DNA of 64,000 nucleotides from an uncultured Acetatifactor sp. (GTDB lineage Bacteria > Bacillota > Clostridia > Lachnospirales > Lachnospiraceae): NCBI GenBank assembly GCA_910578815.1, contig CAJTSE010000013.1, forward strand, positions 40,297-104,296, given 5' to 3'. Shown one piece after another: positions 9,141 through 17,350 of the stretch. The notes below the pieces were generated by a model. That model was not told the DNA's origin and searched no databases. It saw only the letters and a program-made list of their open reading frames with translations. The number at the start of each line of letters is the position of its first letter. Positions within the stretch are counted from its first letter, which is position 1. The position numbers were made by a program, and so were the translations under genes.

Positions 9141-9668
9141 CTAATTACCCGGATAACAGATCGCTGATTCCAGACGATAATTTTTCAGCTTTTCCCTGCC
9201 CTTTAAGCCTGCCAGCTCAATCAGCACTACAATCCCCACAACCTTACCCCCAAGACCCTCAATCAGCTTGATCATCGCCTCGGTAGTTCCGCCGGTGGCA
9301 ATCAGATCATCCACAATCAGCACCTTCTGACCCGGCCGGATACTGTCCTTGTGCATCTCAATCTGCGCCTGCCCATACTCCAGCTCATAGGAAATGGACA
9401 CTGTCTCTCTGGGCAGCTTGCCTGCCTTACGGATTGGCACAAAAGGCTTTTTATTATTATAAGCGATAGGTGTGCCAAATATGAATCCTCTGGACTCCGG
9501 CCCGACCACCACATCATACTCTATATCTCTTATCTTTTCCTGCATGGTATCAATAGCCAGTCGAAGGCCCTCTCCATCCTGAAGTACGCTGGTCACGTCC
9601 CGGAAGATAATGCCTTTCTCAGGGAAATCCGGAATACTCACTACATATTCTTCCAATTTTTTCATCAT
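9141..9668 (-). CDS. apt: Adenine phosphoribosyltransferase
   Basis: 175 residues, the usual Apt length. Starts MMKKLEEYVVSIPDFPEKGI, has the FRDVTSVL segment, and the PRPP-binding loop VLIVDDLIATGGT near residues 117-129. It converts adenine and PRPP to AMP in purine salvage. A frame extends to 9731, but the ATG at 9668 has AGGGGG six bases upstream, and a consensus promoter lies at 9703-9731, so the longer frame would start upstream of the transcript. relA follows 83 bases downstream, the common Firmicute arrangement that couples purine salvage and alarmone metabolism. Confidence 0.95.
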   Translation of the reverse strand: MMKKLEEYVVSIPDFPEKGIIFRDVTSVLQDGEGLRLAIDTMQEKIRDIEYDVVVGPESRGFIFGTPIAYNNKKPFVPIRKAGKLPRETVSISYELEYGQAQIEMHKDSIRPGQKVLIVDDLIATGGTTEAMIKLIEGLGGKVVGIVVLIELAGLKGREKLKNYRLESAICYPGN

Positions 9669-9702
9669 GTAATACCCCCTGTGTTTATCTGCCTGTTTTC
9701 TA

Positions 9703-9731
9703 ATTATAATGCCTTTTTTGCAGAATGTCAA
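9703..9731 (-). promoter_or_regulatory. Sigma-A promoter of apt
   Basis: Read leftward: perfect TTGACA (9731-9726), 17-base spacer, perfect TATAAT (9708-9703). The -35 box overlaps the stop codon of the upstream DUF308 gene. Confidence 0.88.
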
Positions 9732-10591
9732 AAAGTCGCTGTTTCGGCTGTTTTTTCGGCTTCTTCAGGAAGCTTTTCTGCTGCTTGCGTTTCCAAAGCT
9801 GATTCTGTCTGCGGTTTTCCTGCTGTCTCCGCTCCCGAAACGGATTCTGTCTGCAGTTTCCCTGCTGTCTCCGCTCCCGAAACGGATTCTGTCTGCAGTT
9901 TCCCTGCTGTCTCCGCTCCCGAAACGGATTCTGTCTGCGATTTTCCTGCTGCTTCCGCTCCCGAAGCAGATCCTGTCTCCTGCTTTCCTGATGTCTCCGC
10001 CTCCCGCATTTCCACAAAGGTACTGTCAACAGCCTCCAGCCCATCCAGATACTCCCTGATCCTGCCGGCAAAATAAAATGTGGAAACACAGTCTATAATG
10101 CCGCTGAATATCAGTCCTGCGCCAATAAAACGAAATAGCAGTGTGGTCCAGGAAAAGGGATTGCAGATCAGCAGAATACCGAACACCACATTTATTACCG
10201 CAAATATCAGCATCACAATCCAGTTTCCGCACTCCAGCCGCTTCATGTCGATTACGTCCTGAAGCTTGCTGCAGCCACTGATCAGCACCAAAACTCCCAG
10301 CAGAAAAGAGATCAGCCCAATAACCACCTCTATTTTTGCCAATACAAGAATCCCGGCAGCAATTCCAATCAGACCGTGCAGAAAATCGTTATGATAATAA
10401 TTCTGATGGGCATCCCTAATCAGATATGCGATCATAGATACCGCGCCGCCTACGATCAGCACAACACCGATCATATAACCCAAGATTTTTTCCATGGCCT
10501 CAGGCAGCGCAAGTGCCATCACTCCCAGCACAATATACAGAACACCCTTGAGCAGCGCATCCCACTTCATCTCTTTTAATATTCGTTTCAT
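9728..10591 (-). CDS. DUF308 (HdeD-like) membrane protein with repeat tail
   Basis: About 287 residues. Six hydrophobic segments span roughly residues 12-180 (for example GVLYIVLGVMALAL and IGLISFLLGVLVLISG), matching DUF308/HdeD-type membrane proteins, which are linked to acid tolerance in enterobacteria; no such role is established here. The last 90 residues are a low-complexity tail of 14-residue repeats (ETAGKLQTESVSGA), probably cytoplasmic. The frame opens at 10681, but ATG at 10591 has GGAGG five bases upstream and begins MKRILKEMKWD, so it is preferred over ATGs at 10603 and 10612. The stop codon overlaps the -35 box of apt. Confidence 0.75.
   Translation of the reverse strand: MKRILKEMKWDALLKGVLYIVLGVMALALPEAMEKILGYMIGVVLIVGGAVSMIAYLIRDAHQNYYHNDFLHGLIGIAAGILVLAKIEVVIGLISFLLGVLVLISGCSKLQDVIDMKRLECGNWIVMLIFAVINVVFGILLICNPFSWTTLLFRFIGAGLIFSGIIDCVSTFYFAGRIREYLDGLEAVDSTFVEMREAETSGKQETGSASGAEAAGKSQTESVSGAETAGKLQTESVSGAETAGKLQTESVSGAETAGKPQTESALETQAAEKLPEEAEKTAETATF
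9810..9990 (-). repeat. 42-bp in-frame repeats in DUF308 tail
   Basis: At least three near-identical 42-base units, plus degenerate flanking ones, encode 14-residue repeats such as ETAGKLQTESVSGA. The units are coding, have no unique spacers, and are not a CRISPR array. Confidence 0.88.
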
Positions 10592-10614
10592 CCCGGCCTC
10601 CATTCCTCTCATAA

Positions 10615-10648
10615 CAAAACAGGACCCCTTTTTATAAAAAGAGTCCTT
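10615..10648 (-). terminator. Intrinsic terminator after the SEC-C gene
   Basis: Read leftward: AAGGACTC, an A/T hairpin top, GGGGTCCT, then GTTTTGTTAT. It starts about 15 bases after the SEC-C stop codon and separates that gene from the DUF308 gene. Confidence 0.7.
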
Positions 10649-10662
10649 GTCACCGATTCTGC

Positions 10663-11166
10663 CTATTTTCTGCCGCAGCACTTTTTATACTTTTTGCCAC
10701 TCCCGCAGGGACAGGGATCATTTGGATATACTTTTTTGTCCTTAACAATGGTCGTCGAGGATTTCTGCTCTTTATAAAGGGCTTTCCTTTTTTCCTCGTC
10801 AAAAATATCCTTCCACTCTTCCAGCTCATAAAGCCAGTCTGCCTCGGCAGCTACCATATTCTTATACAGCAACTCCTTGTCAAAGCCTAAGTTTACTTCC
10901 GTGTTCTCATCCATCTCTTCGATTGGATTTTTCTCAAGAAGGCTGTCATTGATGCCGTCCAGAAATCCCGTCATGGTCAGAACAGGCACATTGTACTTTT
11001 CAGCCAGCTCCTTTACTGTTCCCCGCACGACCTCATCGGGATTTTTTAAAAGCTGCGCATAAATTTCCTTCTCCGTCTGGAAGTATGCCCCCCATATCTT
11101 CTGGAGCTGAGCCTGTCCCACAGACTCGTCATAAGCCTCTTTTTTCCATTGTTCCAGCAATGTCAT
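10663..11166 (-). CDS. SEC-C motif protein
   Basis: 167 residues. The C-terminus NDPCPCGSGKKYKKCC is a classic zinc-binding SEC-C motif, like the tail of SecA. The preceding 140 residues resemble uncharacterised Firmicute proteins annotated only as SEC-C domain proteins (helical, including VLTMTGFLDGINDSL). A role in SecA or ribosome association is possible but unproven. ATG at 11166 follows AAGGTGG by about 8 bases; the frame begins four codons earlier at a GTG. Its promoter is at 11223-11251 and a terminator follows the stop, so it looks monocistronic. Confidence 0.8.
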   Translation of the reverse strand: MTLLEQWKKEAYDESVGQAQLQKIWGAYFQTEKEIYAQLLKNPDEVVRGTVKELAEKYNVPVLTMTGFLDGINDSLLEKNPIEEMDENTEVNLGFDKELLYKNMVAAEADWLYELEEWKDIFDEEKRKALYKEQKSSTTIVKDKKVYPNDPCPCGSGKKYKKCCGRK

Positions 11167-11222
11167 AGATATTACCACCTTTACCTTATTTCAAATTTCA
11201 ATGTCAGAAACATTATTGTCTA

Positions 11223-11251
11223 AGTATATACCAGATTGAAGATAAAGACAA
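11223..11251 (-). promoter_or_regulatory. Sigma-A promoter of the SEC-C gene
   Basis: Read leftward: TTGTCT (11251-11246), 17-base spacer, TATACT (11228-11223). Transcription would begin about 50 bases before the ATG at 11166. Confidence 0.75.
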
Positions 11252-11527
11252 TAAAAAATTTTTATAAAAATAGGCATATTTCATGTATATCCTTTCTTTT
11301 TTCGGTTACAATATTCAATGTCAAGGAACCCCCTCCTTTGATATTTACCAAAGATAAAGATAATACTTAATCCTCCCCTTTAAGAATCCCGGACTTAAGA
11401 AATGGCTTAGGTCCGGGGTTTTTGTATGCACACAGCCGGCTTTTCCCAGGCTGCTATATTTTATAAGCGGCTGTCTGGCATTTTCAGGATCATAAAAAAG
11501 GAATGATCCATGAAAAATTATAAAATA
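11252..11527. other. Gene-free stretch with an orphan terminator
   Basis: No convincing coding sequence on either strand. It is A/T-rich, contains a strong plus-strand terminator at 11385-11423, a small CTTTG/CAAAG hairpin near 11335-11355 and a TACAAT box at 11307-11312 with no good -35. A short plus-strand RNA of about 100 bases is possible. Confidence 0.5.
11385..11423 (+). terminator. Strong intrinsic terminator without an upstream gene
   Basis: A 15-bp stem (AATCCCGGACTTAAG with CTTAGGTCCGGGGTT, two G-U pairs) and a 6-base loop are followed by TTTTT. The only gene to its left is on the opposite strand, so the transcript it ends is unexplained. Confidence 0.75.
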
Positions 11528-11555
11528 TTGACATTTTTGCGAAAAGTAGTATAAT
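11528..11555 (+). promoter_or_regulatory. Sigma-A promoter of the chemoreceptor gene
   Basis: Perfect TTGACA (11528-11533), 16-base spacer, perfect TATAAT (11550-11555). The leader to the ATG at 11799 is about 237 bases, long for one gene; I recognise no riboswitch in it. Confidence 0.82.
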
Positions 11556-11798
11556 TTTATTACAAAACAAAATTAGCAGCATCTGTCAAAAAAGGTATAC
11601 TTGAAGTTACACTGTACCAAAATTTATATCCCGGCCCATGAACCATCTGAATTGATTCTAATGCTTTCTGCCGCAAAACATGATTCACGCTCTCGGAAAA
11701 TAAATTTCCCAGCCTACTGAAAGCAATCTCTGCCAGAAGCTGCTGTTTAAACTGCCGGTACAATATCGGTTATTATGCAATGGATGGGGGATTTTTCT

Positions 11799-13496
11799 AT
11801 GAACAAAAACGAAAAAATCGAGAAGAAACTGACGGTATCCATTTTTAAAATTTCAGCCGTGATGGCTGCGGCGGCATTGCTGGGAGTGATTGCATTAATC
11901 GTTATCTCTGCCCGCTACGCTTACGCCTTACAAAATTTCGGCTTTGCCCAGGGCGATATTGGAAAAGCAATGTTTGAGTTTGCCGATATTCGCTCTTCTC
12001 TCCGTGCCGCCATCGGCTATGATGACGAGGAAGCCATTGCCACGGTAGTGGAACAGCACGACACAAAAAAAGACCTCTTTCATCTCTACTTTGCGGAAGT
12101 GGAAAACACAATCGTATCCTCCGAGGGCAGGGAAACCTACGATGAAATCAAATCAGAGCTGACAAGCTACTGGGAATTAGATTCCAAAATCATGGAACTT
12201 GGAGCCACAACAGACCGTACTCTCTGCGTGCAGGCTCAGGAACTGGCTCTCACAGATTTAACCGGCGCCTATAACAGCATTTATGACAAGCTGGAAAATC
12301 TTTTAGATGTTAAGGTAAACGAAGGAAATTCCCTTGCCAGGACCCTCCTGATCGTAGAGTGGTTTCTTGTAGCCGCTATCGTGGCAATCATCATAACGGC
12401 TTTAACCGCTTCCACCAAGACCGGCAGAAAAATCGCCAGAAAAATTTCCGTACCCTTAGAACAACTGGGTACACGTCTGAAAACTTTTGCGTCAGGCGAC
12501 CTTGCCTCCCCTTTTCCCGCAATCGAAACAGGAGATGAGGTAGAGCTTATGGGGATAGACGCCCAGGAAATGGCCAAAAACCTGCAGACTATTATCTTTG
12601 ACATCGAAGAGATTCTAGGCGAAATGGCAGGCGGAAACTACGCCGTTAAATCGAAAGCGTCCAAACACTACACCGGAGATTTTCAGAAATTGTATGAATC
12701 TATGCGAGGTTTAAGAAATCAGATGGCAGAGACACTACTGTCCATCGGTGATGCTTCCAGGCAGGTATCCGCCGGCTCTGATGACCTTGCAAATGCGGCT
12801 CAAAGCCTTGCGGAGGGTGCCACGGATCAGGCTCATGCCGTGTCCGAGCTGCAAACAGCCATCTCTGCCATTACCGAAACAATAGAAAACAGTGCCCAAA
12901 GTGCCGACGAGTCCTGTACCATGTCTCAAGAATATGCCGATAAGGCTGACCAGAGCCGCCGGGAAATGGATACTATGATGGAAGCCATGGAGCGGATCAA
13001 CGAAACCTCTACAAAAATCGGAAACATTATTTCCGAAATTGAATCCATTGCCGCGCAAACCAATCTTCTGTCCCTAAACGCTTCCATAGAAGCCGCAAGG
13101 GCAGGTGAATCCGGGCGGGGTTTTGCCGTTGTAGCGGATCAGATCAGGGATCTTGCGGACCAAAGTGCAAAAGCAGCGGTGGATACCAGAGAGTTGATCG
13201 AAGCCTCCATCCGCGAAGTTACCACGGGAAACAGTGTGGCCGATCACGCATCTGCCGCCATTGAATCCATCGTAAGCGGTATCAAGCAGATTGCCGATTC
13301 CTCAAGAGGCTTAAAAGTAGTTATGGAAGAACAGGCGGAAGCCATGCGACGGGCAGAAGCGGATGTCAATCAAATTTCAAGCGTAGTTGAGAGCAACGCC
13401 GCAACTGCAGAAGAAGCATCCGCCACCAGCGAAGAATTATCTGCCCAAGCTGCAATGCTGGACCAGCTTGTAGGGCAGTTTATCCTGACAAAGTAA
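11799..13496 (+). CDS. Methyl-accepting chemotaxis protein
   Basis: 565 residues. A first membrane segment (about 15-42), an extracytoplasmic four-helix-type ligand domain (about 43-188), a second segment (about 190-212), a HAMP linker, and a long coiled-coil signalling domain whose tip carries AAQTNLLSLNASIEAARAGE near residue 420, the CheA/CheW contact region. ATG at 11799 follows TGGGGGA by 7 bases; the frame opens eight codons earlier at 11775 with no such site. No che or flagellar gene is nearby, so it is an orphan receptor whose ligand is unknown. A consensus promoter at 11528 and a terminator right after the stop make it a single-gene unit. Confidence 0.92.
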   Translation: MNKNEKIEKKLTVSIFKISAVMAAAALLGVIALIVISARYAYALQNFGFAQGDIGKAMFEFADIRSSLRAAIGYDDEEAIATVVEQHDTKKDLFHLYFAEVENTIVSSEGRETYDEIKSELTSYWELDSKIMELGATTDRTLCVQAQELALTDLTGAYNSIYDKLENLLDVKVNEGNSLARTLLIVEWFLVAAIVAIIITALTASTKTGRKIARKISVPLEQLGTRLKTFASGDLASPFPAIETGDEVELMGIDAQEMAKNLQTIIFDIEEILGEMAGGNYAVKSKASKHYTGDFQKLYESMRGLRNQMAETLLSIGDASRQVSAGSDDLANAAQSLAEGATDQAHAVSELQTAISAITETIENSAQSADESCTMSQEYADKADQSRREMDTMMEAMERINETSTKIGNIISEIESIAAQTNLLSLNASIEAARAGESGRGFAVVADQIRDLADQSAKAAVDTRELIEASIREVTTGNSVADHASAAIESIVSGIKQIADSSRGLKVVMEEQAEAMRRAEADVNQISSVVESNAATAEEASATSEELSAQAAMLDQLVGQFILTK

Positions 13497-13506
13497 ACCT
13501 TTAGAG

Positions 13507-14238
13507 TCACCCCGGACTTTCCTCACTTCCGAAAGTCCGGGACTTTTTTGCAACCGTCTTCTGAATCTGCTCCATCCGCTTATCCAAGGCAGCTGCTGCT
13601 TCCGCGCATTGAAAAAGCTCCAGTGCGATTTCCTTTGGTACCTCCACATCCTTTTTATAACGAATTTTGTGTTCCAGACTGGCCCACCAATCCATGGATA
13701 TGGTACGGAACTGCACTTCTACTTTCATCGGCCTTTTCTGGTCATGAAGAAAAATAGGAATTTCCACAATCAAATGCAGACTGCGGTAGCCGTTGGGCTT
13801 TGGATTTTGAATATAATCCTTCCGCTCAATCAGTTTAATATCATCCTGATTTAAAAACGCTTCGGAGATGGTATATATATCTGAAGGGAAACCGCAGATC
13901 ACTCGGATCCCCGCCACATCAAATATGTGATTTTCAATATTGTCCACCGTAAACGTCATTCCCTTAGAAAGAAGCTTGTCCGTAATACTGTCCACGGATT
14001 TCAGCCTTGTCTTTACGGTTTCAATGGGATTGCGGTCATATTCCAGGGAAAGTTCTTCGCTGAGTACCTTAAATTTGGTTTCTACCTCCATGATAGCGCA
14101 TTTATAATATGCCATCAGCTCCCGGTAGGGCATGGTATACTCCTGAATCTTCCCCTTTAACTCCTTAACCTTGCTGTTTTCTCTCATCTTCTTACAGAAT
14201 TCCTTTATTTTTTCTCGCAAAAATTTCAATGATTGCAA
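13507..14238 (-). CDS. Small alarmone synthetase (RelQ/YjbM-like GTP pyrophosphokinase)
   Basis: About 243 residues, synthetase domain only, with no HD hydrolase, TGS or ACT domain. Typical segments are VAGIRVICGF, KDYIQNPKPNGYRSLHL and VEVQFRTISMDWWASLEHK. Such enzymes make (p)ppGpp or pGpp outside ribosome control, complementing the full-length Rel encoded at 6751-9057. The likely start is TTG at 14238 with CAGGA seven bases upstream; ATG at 14187 is a weaker alternative. The last codons (FGSEESPG) overlap the terminator hairpin of the convergent chemoreceptor gene. A divergent small membrane-protein gene lies upstream. Confidence 0.88.
   Translation of the reverse strand: MQSLKFLREKIKEFCKKMRENSKVKELKGKIQEYTMPYRELMAYYKCAIMEVETKFKVLSEELSLEYDRNPIETVKTRLKSVDSITDKLLSKGMTFTVDNIENHIFDVAGIRVICGFPSDIYTISEAFLNQDDIKLIERKDYIQNPKPNGYRSLHLIVEIPIFLHDQKRPMKVEVQFRTISMDWWASLEHKIRYKKDVEVPKEIALELFQCAEAAAALDKRMEQIQKTVAKKSRTFGSEESPG
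13511..13549 (+). terminator. Intrinsic terminator of the chemoreceptor gene
   Basis: Stem CCCGGACTTT (13511-13520) with AAAGTCCGGG (13532-13541), then TTTTTT. It lies inside the 3' coding end of the convergent alarmone synthetase gene. Confidence 0.85.
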
Positions 14239-14323
14239 AACGTTTCCTGCTGTACCGGTCGACCCATTAAATGATTGTACACGGCAGGAATTACACTGTC
14301 AACCTGATACGGGAAGCATTTTC

Positions 14324-14352
14324 TTGACGTACCCTGCAGATCAGATTATAAT
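14324..14352 (+). promoter_or_regulatory. Sigma-A promoter of the 137-residue protein gene
   Basis: TTGACG (14324-14329), 17-base spacer, perfect TATAAT (14347-14352), giving a leader of about 50 bases before the ATG at 14411. Confidence 0.78.
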
Positions 14353-14410
14353 CTGCATAAAGACACCGCTTCAAAGCACATAATTCTGCAGAATATGAGG
14401 AAATTGCTTT

Positions 14411-14824
14411 ATGAAAAAAACAGCCGAAACATCCGAAACCAAAAAGAAAATAACCTCAAAGCAGGTGGTTGCCGTCATCGGCATCGTTCTGCTGGTCCTT
14501 ATGTATATCGTAACGCTCATCACAGCCATTGTTGACAGTTCCGCTTCCCAGCGGCTGTTCTGGACCTGCCTCTATGCCACCATGGCCATTCCCATCCTCA
14601 TCTGGGTCTACACCTGGATGTACGGCAAACTGACCCGGAAACACACCTTTGCGGACTTTGATCTTTTTCCCGGCGACGCCGGCAGAGCCGCAGAAGGCAA
14701 TGTCAATTCCGGCTCTGCTGAGGAAAGTGCTTCCGGCCCGGACTCTGCCGCAGAAAGCGATGTCAACTCCAACTCTGCTGCGGAAAGTGCCTCCGGCTCA
14801 GGGCCGACGCAGAATCATCCGTAA
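14411..14824 (+). CDS. Small two-segment membrane protein, Ser/Ala-rich tail
   Basis: 137 residues, no family recognised. Two hydrophobic segments (about residues 18-36, VVAVIGIVLLVLMYIVTLI, and 46-68) are followed by FADFDLFPGDAG and then a low-complexity tail rich in Ser, Ala, Asn and Glu with a repeated SAAESDVNSNSAAESAS-type pattern. The start is supported by GAGG about ten bases upstream and by a near-consensus promoter. It is transcribed alone, divergent from the alarmone synthetase and convergent with lysR. No function can be proposed. The tail is of the same kind as those in the DUF308 and CapA proteins in this window. Confidence 0.75.
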   Translation: MKKTAETSETKKKITSKQVVAVIGIVLLVLMYIVTLITAIVDSSASQRLFWTCLYATMAIPILIWVYTWMYGKLTRKHTFADFDLFPGDAGRAAEGNVNSGSAEESASGPDSAAESDVNSNSAAESASGSGPTQNHP

Positions 14825-14838
14825 GATCAAACTGCCGG

Positions 14839-15762
14839 CTATCGCTTACGATTAACCTCTGCCGGCTGTATAGAGAGCTGTTCCGGCATGATTTCCAACA
14901 GCTTCACTGCGGCTGCCGGCATGGAAGCCCGGCGGCTCTGTACCACGCAGAAGTTTCTCTTCGGTATCAGCTTATTAAACCGTAGCTCAAATAGCAGACC
15001 GGACTCCAGCGCTTCTTTTGCGAACTCCCTGACCACACATCCCACCCCTAGGTTTCTTAAGGTAAACTGCACAATCATGTCGCTGGTTGCCAGCTCGAAT
15101 TCCGGCTGTAAGACCACTCCGTTTTCCCGCAGGAAATCATCCATATAACTTCTGCTGCTGGTATTGCTTTCCAGAAAGATCATGGGCAGCTTTTCCAGCT
15201 CCTTAAAATCCAGCATTTTGTTTTTATAGGGCAGAAAACGCCTCCCGGCTACAAATACATCCTCAATCTCTTTTACCGGTATGGCCTTCACGCTTTCTAC
15301 AGTCTCAAAGGGCGTGCTGACCACCCCGAAATCAATTCTGCCTTCCCCCAGGGCCTTCAGAGTCTCCGGCGTGGGACCGTTGGTGACACAGACCTTAATC
15401 TCTGGATACCTTTCGTGAAATTTTTCCAGAAAGGGCAGCAGGTAAAACTGCAGTGTCATGTCGCTTGCGCCAATCCGAACCTCTCCCAATTCCAGATTCC
15501 GCATCTGCAGCACCTTCTCCACCCCGATCTCCATTTGCTCATAGCCCTGCTTTACATAAGAATACAAAAGTTCTCCCTCGGCAGTAAGCTTCACGCCCCT
15601 GGATGCTCTGGCAAACAGGGTAACGCCCAGGCTGCTCTCCAGCTGCCTTAAGGACTGGCTCACGGCGGGCTGAGAGATGGAAAGCAGAGCGGCAGCCCCG
15701 GTGACGCTGCCGCTCTTAGCCGTATAGTAAAATACCTTAAAATATTCCAGATTACCGATCAT
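14839..15762 (-). CDS. LysR family transcriptional regulator
   Basis: 307 residues, normal LysR length. The N-terminal winged helix-turn-helix includes GSVTGAAALLSISQPAVSQS and LESSLGVTLFAR; the rest is a periplasmic-binding-type effector domain (starting near residue 90, VRIGASDMTLQFYLLPFL). The effector is unknown. Its ATG overlaps the purA stop codon (ATGA), so it is translated from the purA transcript; being encoded behind purA rather than divergent from a target gene is unusual for LysR proteins and leaves the target open. Ends 15 bases from the convergent small membrane-protein gene. Confidence 0.9.
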   Translation of the reverse strand: MIGNLEYFKVFYYTAKSGSVTGAAALLSISQPAVSQSLRQLESSLGVTLFARASRGVKLTAEGELLYSYVKQGYEQMEIGVEKVLQMRNLELGEVRIGASDMTLQFYLLPFLEKFHERYPEIKVCVTNGPTPETLKALGEGRIDFGVVSTPFETVESVKAIPVKEIEDVFVAGRRFLPYKNKMLDFKELEKLPMIFLESNTSSRSYMDDFLRENGVVLQPEFELATSDMIVQFTLRNLGVGCVVREFAKEALESGLLFELRFNKLIPKRNFCVVQSRRASMPAAAVKLLEIMPEQLSIQPAEVNRKR

Positions 15763-17048
15763 CTTAAAGAGCTCTTTCTGTAAATAATATCATCCCTGCC
15801 TGGACCGTTACTCACCATGGTGATGGGATACCCGATCCGGCTTTCAATAAACTCAATATATTTTTTGCAGTTTTCGGGCAGTTCCTCATATTTTCTGATC
15901 CCTCTGATCTCACACTTCCAGCCGGGCAGCTTCTCCAGCACAGGCTTTGCCTTATCCAGCCTGGCCGTCACAGGAAACTCCGTAGTAATCTCTCCGTCGA
16001 TCTCATAGCCCACGCAGACGGGAATCTCATCCAGATACCCCAGCACGTCCAGCACCGTAAACGCTACGTCCGTAGTACCCTGCAGGCGGCATCCGTATCT
16101 GGACGCCACACAGTCAAACCAGCCCACACGCCGGGGCCTTCCGGTAGTAGCGCCATACTCTCCGCCGTCACCGCCCCGTCGGCGCAGCTCTTCCGCCTCG
16201 TCTCCAAAAAGCTCCGACACAAACGCTCCCGCGCCCACCGCCGAGGAATAAGCCTTGCAGACCGTGACAATCTGCCGGATCTCATAGGGAGGCAGTCCTG
16301 CACCCACCGCACCATAAGCCGCCAGGGTGGATGAGGATGTCACCATAGGGTAGATCCCATGATCCGGATCCTTCAAAGTTCCCAACTGTCCCTCCAGCAG
16401 CACGGTCTTTCCTTCCTTGATGGCACTGTCCAAAAAAACGGACACATCTCCCACGTAAGGAGCCGCCAGCTCCCTGTATTCATGCAATGTATTCAAGAGC
16501 TCCCTGGGATCAATGGGCGGCTTATGGTACAGATGTTCAAACAGTACATTCTTGATCTCGCAGATCCGCTCCGTCTTTTCCCGCAGCAGTTCTTCGTCAA
16601 ACAGTTCGCTGACCTGAAAACCGATCTTTGCATATTTATCTGAATAAAAAGGCGCAATGCCGGACTTCGTTGATCCGAAGGACTTGCCCCCCAGCCTCTC
16701 TTCCTCATATTGATCCAGTAAAATATGATAAGGCATTACCATCTGGGCCCTGTTGGAGATAAGAAGCTTCGGCCTGGGAACGCCTCTGTCCACAATGGAC
16801 TGAAGCTCTTTAAACAACAGGGGGATATTCAAAGCAACCCCGTTCCCGATCACGCTTGTGATATGGCTGTAAAACACTCCCGAAGGAAGGGTGTGTAGCG
16901 CAAACTTCCCATAACTGTTTACAATCGTGTGCCCTGCGTTTGCCCCGCCCTGAAAGCGCACCACAATATCCGCTTCCTGCGCCATCATATCCGTAATCTT
17001 TCCTTTACCCTCGTCGCCCCAGTTGGCGCCTACAATCGCCTTAACCAT
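15759..17048 (-). CDS. purA: Adenylosuccinate synthetase
   Basis: 429 residues. The N-terminal GTP-binding loop GDEGKGK is at residues 11-17, followed by RFQGGANAGHTIV, and further family segments LLEGQLGTLKDPDHG, GEYGATTGRPRRVGWFD and TVLDVLGYLDEIPVC. It joins IMP and aspartate, using GTP, in the first step from IMP to AMP. ATG at 17048 has GGAGG seven bases upstream; a frame extends to 17108 but lacks support. Its 4-base overlap with lysR implies coupling. A possible promoter with an extended -10 lies at 17202-17230 and a terminator-like hairpin lies between it and the gene. Confidence 0.95.
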   Translation of the reverse strand: MVKAIVGANWGDEGKGKITDMMAQEADIVVRFQGGANAGHTIVNSYGKFALHTLPSGVFYSHITSVIGNGVALNIPLLFKELQSIVDRGVPRPKLLISNRAQMVMPYHILLDQYEEERLGGKSFGSTKSGIAPFYSDKYAKIGFQVSELFDEELLREKTERICEIKNVLFEHLYHKPPIDPRELLNTLHEYRELAAPYVGDVSVFLDSAIKEGKTVLLEGQLGTLKDPDHGIYPMVTSSSTLAAYGAVGAGLPPYEIRQIVTVCKAYSSAVGAGAFVSELFGDEAEELRRRGGDGGEYGATTGRPRRVGWFDCVASRYGCRLQGTTDVAFTVLDVLGYLDEIPVCVGYEIDGEITTEFPVTARLDKAKPVLEKLPGWKCEIRGIRKYEELPENCKKYIEFIESRIGYPITMVSNGPGRDDIIYRKSSLR

Positions 17049-17154
17049 ATGAAATCCTCCATTCTGCCGCCCCTGTGCCAAGACGGCTCTGCGGCGCAGG
17101 CTGCACACACGGCCATGCCGCGGAGCTGGCAGGCTCCCATATGCGGCCCACGCA

Positions 17155-17190
17155 TATAAAACGGGCGGAAAACGTTACTTCCGCCCGCTC
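17155..17190 (-). terminator. Terminator-like hairpin between the GH30 gene and purA
   Basis: Read leftward: CGGGCGGAA, 8-base loop, TTCCGCCCG, then TTTT. It could end the glucan operon after GH30, or act in the purA leader if the promoter at 17202-17230 is real. Confidence 0.7.
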
Positions 17191-17201
17191 TTTCCTTATA
17201 C

Positions 17202-17230
17202 AGCATAGCACATTCTTCTGTATAAGTAAA
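17202..17230 (-). promoter_or_regulatory. Possible purA promoter (extended -10)
   Basis: Read leftward: TTTACT (17230-17225), 17-base spacer ending in TGC, TATGCT (17207-17202). Each box matches four of six consensus bases. It lies just upstream of the terminator-like hairpin. Confidence 0.5.
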
Positions 17231-17350
17231 ATCAATATATTTTATATTTTACATAACCTCCATTTATATCTCTTGGCATAACCTGAATGATAGACAGGCA
17301 GCCGATTCACCACAATACTGCCGAACAGCGGAAGAAATCATCCACTGATT

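Noticed and set aside
9810..9990. Possible CRISPR array
   Set aside because: The 42-base units are adjoining, in frame and coding; there are no unique spacers and no cas genes.
11560..11763. 67-codon minus-strand frame in the chemoreceptor leader
   Set aside because: No ribosome site or family; it overlaps the mapped plus-strand promoter leader.
11562..11798. Cyclic di-GMP riboswitch ahead of the chemoreceptor gene
   Set aside because: Such riboswitches often precede chemoreceptors, but I could not find the conserved core bases or a terminator in this leader.
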